Both the position numbers and the translations under genes were made by a program. A stretch of DNA of 47,999 bases from a virus: IMG/VR virus record IMGVR_UViG_3300012096_000003, positions 1-47,999 of that record. The stretch is one strand, 5' to 3'. Of the stretch, positions 46,919-47,999 are shown in pieces. The notes beneath the pieces were generated by a model that was given only the letters and a program-made list of their open reading frames with translations, did no database searches and was not told the DNA's origin. Every line of letters begins with the position of its first letter. Position 1 is the first letter of the stretch.

Positions 46919-46928
46919 GGACGCGATA

Positions 46929-47402
46929 ATGGGCCAAGCCGCCTCGTCATCGAAATCCGCCGGCGGCGCCACGATCGCCTCGCTGGCGCTGACCGTAGCC
47001 AGCGATGTCACGCAGGGCAGCGCCACGCAAGCCTCAGATGCATTCCAGGCCGACAAGGCGGAACGCGCGGCGGCATTCGGCCAGACCCAGGCGACCCTGA
47101 CCGACACCACCATGCTGCAGAACCTGAACACCACGCTCGGCAATATCGAGAGCGTACGGGCCGCGGCCAATGCCGATCCCACTTCGCCAAGTTCGATTGC
47201 CCTGATGGACCAGAGCCGGGAACGCTCCGATCTCCAGCGCATGGCGGCGGTCGGCTCGGAACGCGCGCAGAGCGCGGAGGATCTGGCGAGCGCCGATTAT
47301 CTGCGGCGCGCGGGCGATTTCGCGGTGACCCAGAGCTACCTGAAGGCTGGAACCGACGTTGCTGGCGCGCTCGCCAAGGGCATTCCTGGCATGGGGTCAT
47401 AG
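46929..47402 (+). CDS. Small internal virion protein, 157 aa
   Basis: A helical Ala/Ser/Thr-rich protein (MGQAASSSKSAGGATIASLA; QADKAERAAAFGQTQATLTD) in the place of T7 gp14, right before the large ejection proteins. It ends with AYLKAGTDVAG-like small residues and starts 10 bp after the hub. The ejection role is inferred from position and composition. Confidence 0.7.
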   Translation: MGQAASSSKSAGGATIASLALTVASDVTQGSATQASDAFQADKAERAAAFGQTQATLTDTTMLQNLNTTLGNIESVRAAANADPTSPSSIALMDQSRERSDLQRMAAVGSERAQSAEDLASADYLRRAGDFAVTQSYLKAGTDVAGALAKGIPGMGS

Positions 47403-47403
47403 C

Positions 47404-47999
47404 ATGGTCGATGTCCCCTCGATTGCCAACGTCGTCCCGATGGTGCGGGCGCCACAAAGCCGGGTGTCACCGGCCGAGATCGCGCAGCCCTATCAGGAAC
47501 TCGCCGCTAATCTCGACAAGGGCGCGGGCGTTCTCAATGATGCTGCGGTCGCGATTGCCAGGAATGCCGGCCTGAAAGCCGTCACGCGGGATGCCGATGG
47601 CAATGTGCAGGTCGAGCATCCGCCCCTGATCGGCGACGCCGCGATTGCCTTCCACCAGGCCGTCAAGGTGGCGGCGGTTGCCGACGGGGAGGGCGAGGCC
47701 AAACGCGGCGATATCGCGCTACGGCAGCAATACCGGGACGATCCGGATGGCTACCTGAAGGCGGCCGACGCCTACAAGCAGAAGCAGGTCGACCAGTATA
47801 GCCAGGCCGGCGGCCCCGATGTCGGCATGGCGATCGGCAAGCTGATCGATGGCCAGACCACGCTGACCTATCGCGGCCTGCTGAATGAACATGAGAAGCT
47901 GACGCTGCAGCGCGCCGATGCCTCGATCACGACCGGTATTTCATCGGCAACCAACGATCTGACCGCAATGGCGCGCGGCGGCATCACCTCCGGCCCGGC
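47404..47999 (+). CDS. N-terminal part of the tail-lysozyme ejection protein (continues at window base 1)
   Basis: ATG 47404 lies 1 bp after the previous stop and gives MVDVPSIANVVPMVRAPQSR. The frame stays open to the window end and joins the gene listed at 1-2452 through the 123-bp duplicated join (base 47877 equals base 1). The whole protein is about 974 residues. This part is helical, with Gln/Lys-rich segments (GYLKAADAYKQKQVDQYSQA). Confidence 0.88.
   Translation, partial: MVDVPSIANVVPMVRAPQSRVSPAEIAQPYQELAANLDKGAGVLNDAAVAIARNAGLKAVTRDADGNVQVEHPPLIGDAAIAFHQAVKVAAVADGEGEAKRGDIALRQQYRDDPDGYLKAADAYKQKQVDQYSQAGGPDVGMAIGKLIDGQTTLTYRGLLNEHEKLTLQRADASITTGISSATNDLTAMARGGITSGP
47877..47999. repeat. 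Terminal direct repeat, right copy
   Basis: Identical to bases 1-123. Removing one copy gives a 47,876-bp circle with an uninterrupted ejection-protein gene. Confidence 0.95.

Noticed and set aside
1-47999. Diversity-generating retroelement, CRISPR array, phage RNA or DNA polymerase
   Set aside because: The gene order recalls BPP-1/T7-like phages, so these were looked for, but no reverse transcriptase, template/variable repeats, spaced direct repeats or polymerase motifs were seen.

Overview
The window is a temperate podovirus-like phage genome. Its first 123 bases reappear exactly as its last 123 bases (1-123 = 47877-47999), and one gene reads in frame across that join. The element is therefore a closed circle of about 47,876 bp, or a permuted or assembly-circularised linear genome. 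GC-rich codon use and many small conserved phage proteins of a kind I associate with Rhizobiales prophages suggest an alphaproteobacterial host, perhaps Bradyrhizobium-like. That host call is inference from protein style, not from a search.

Layout. (1) 35.2-47.9 kb continuing through 1-6.6 kb, + strand: large terminase, portal, scaffold, major capsid protein, cement-like protein, tail-tube adaptor and hub proteins, and three or four large ejection/internal virion proteins, one with a tail-lysozyme domain. The order resembles T7/BPP-1-type podoviruses. (2) 6.6-15.6 kb, + strand: tail fibre, GH19-like endolysin, holin and accessory membrane proteins, then a series of proteins with Sec-type signal peptides ending in an 870-residue Asp-box beta-propeller/Ig-like protein. 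(3) 15.5-27.8 kb, - strand: a tightly overlapping leftward operon of about 30 small genes, with recombination genes (RecE-like PD-(D/E)XK nuclease, Sak4-like ATPase), a Lar-like protein, a lipoprotein, and an excisionase-integrase pair. (4) 27.8-28.2 kb: the lysogeny switch. A short XRE repressor is flanked by two pairs of matching 17-bp operators and two mirror-image promoters (pL and pR), with a Cro-like gene on the right. (5) 28.9-35 kb, + strand: rightward early genes, including a replication initiator with a candidate iteron origin inside it, a RusA-like resolvase, a GIY-YIG protein and a probable small terminase.

How it works together. The repressor probably silences both pL (recombination, integration, accessory genes) and pR (Cro, replication, then late genes), as in lambda. 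The late + strand transcription unit appears to run from about 34.5 kb round to 15.56 kb. Nearly every gap in it carries the same 10-bp element, GTGCGTTGYC, once directly after an intrinsic terminator. No phage RNA polymerase, DNA polymerase, reverse transcriptase or CRISPR array was recognised. Family names below come from recognising motifs and gene order by eye; no database search was possible.
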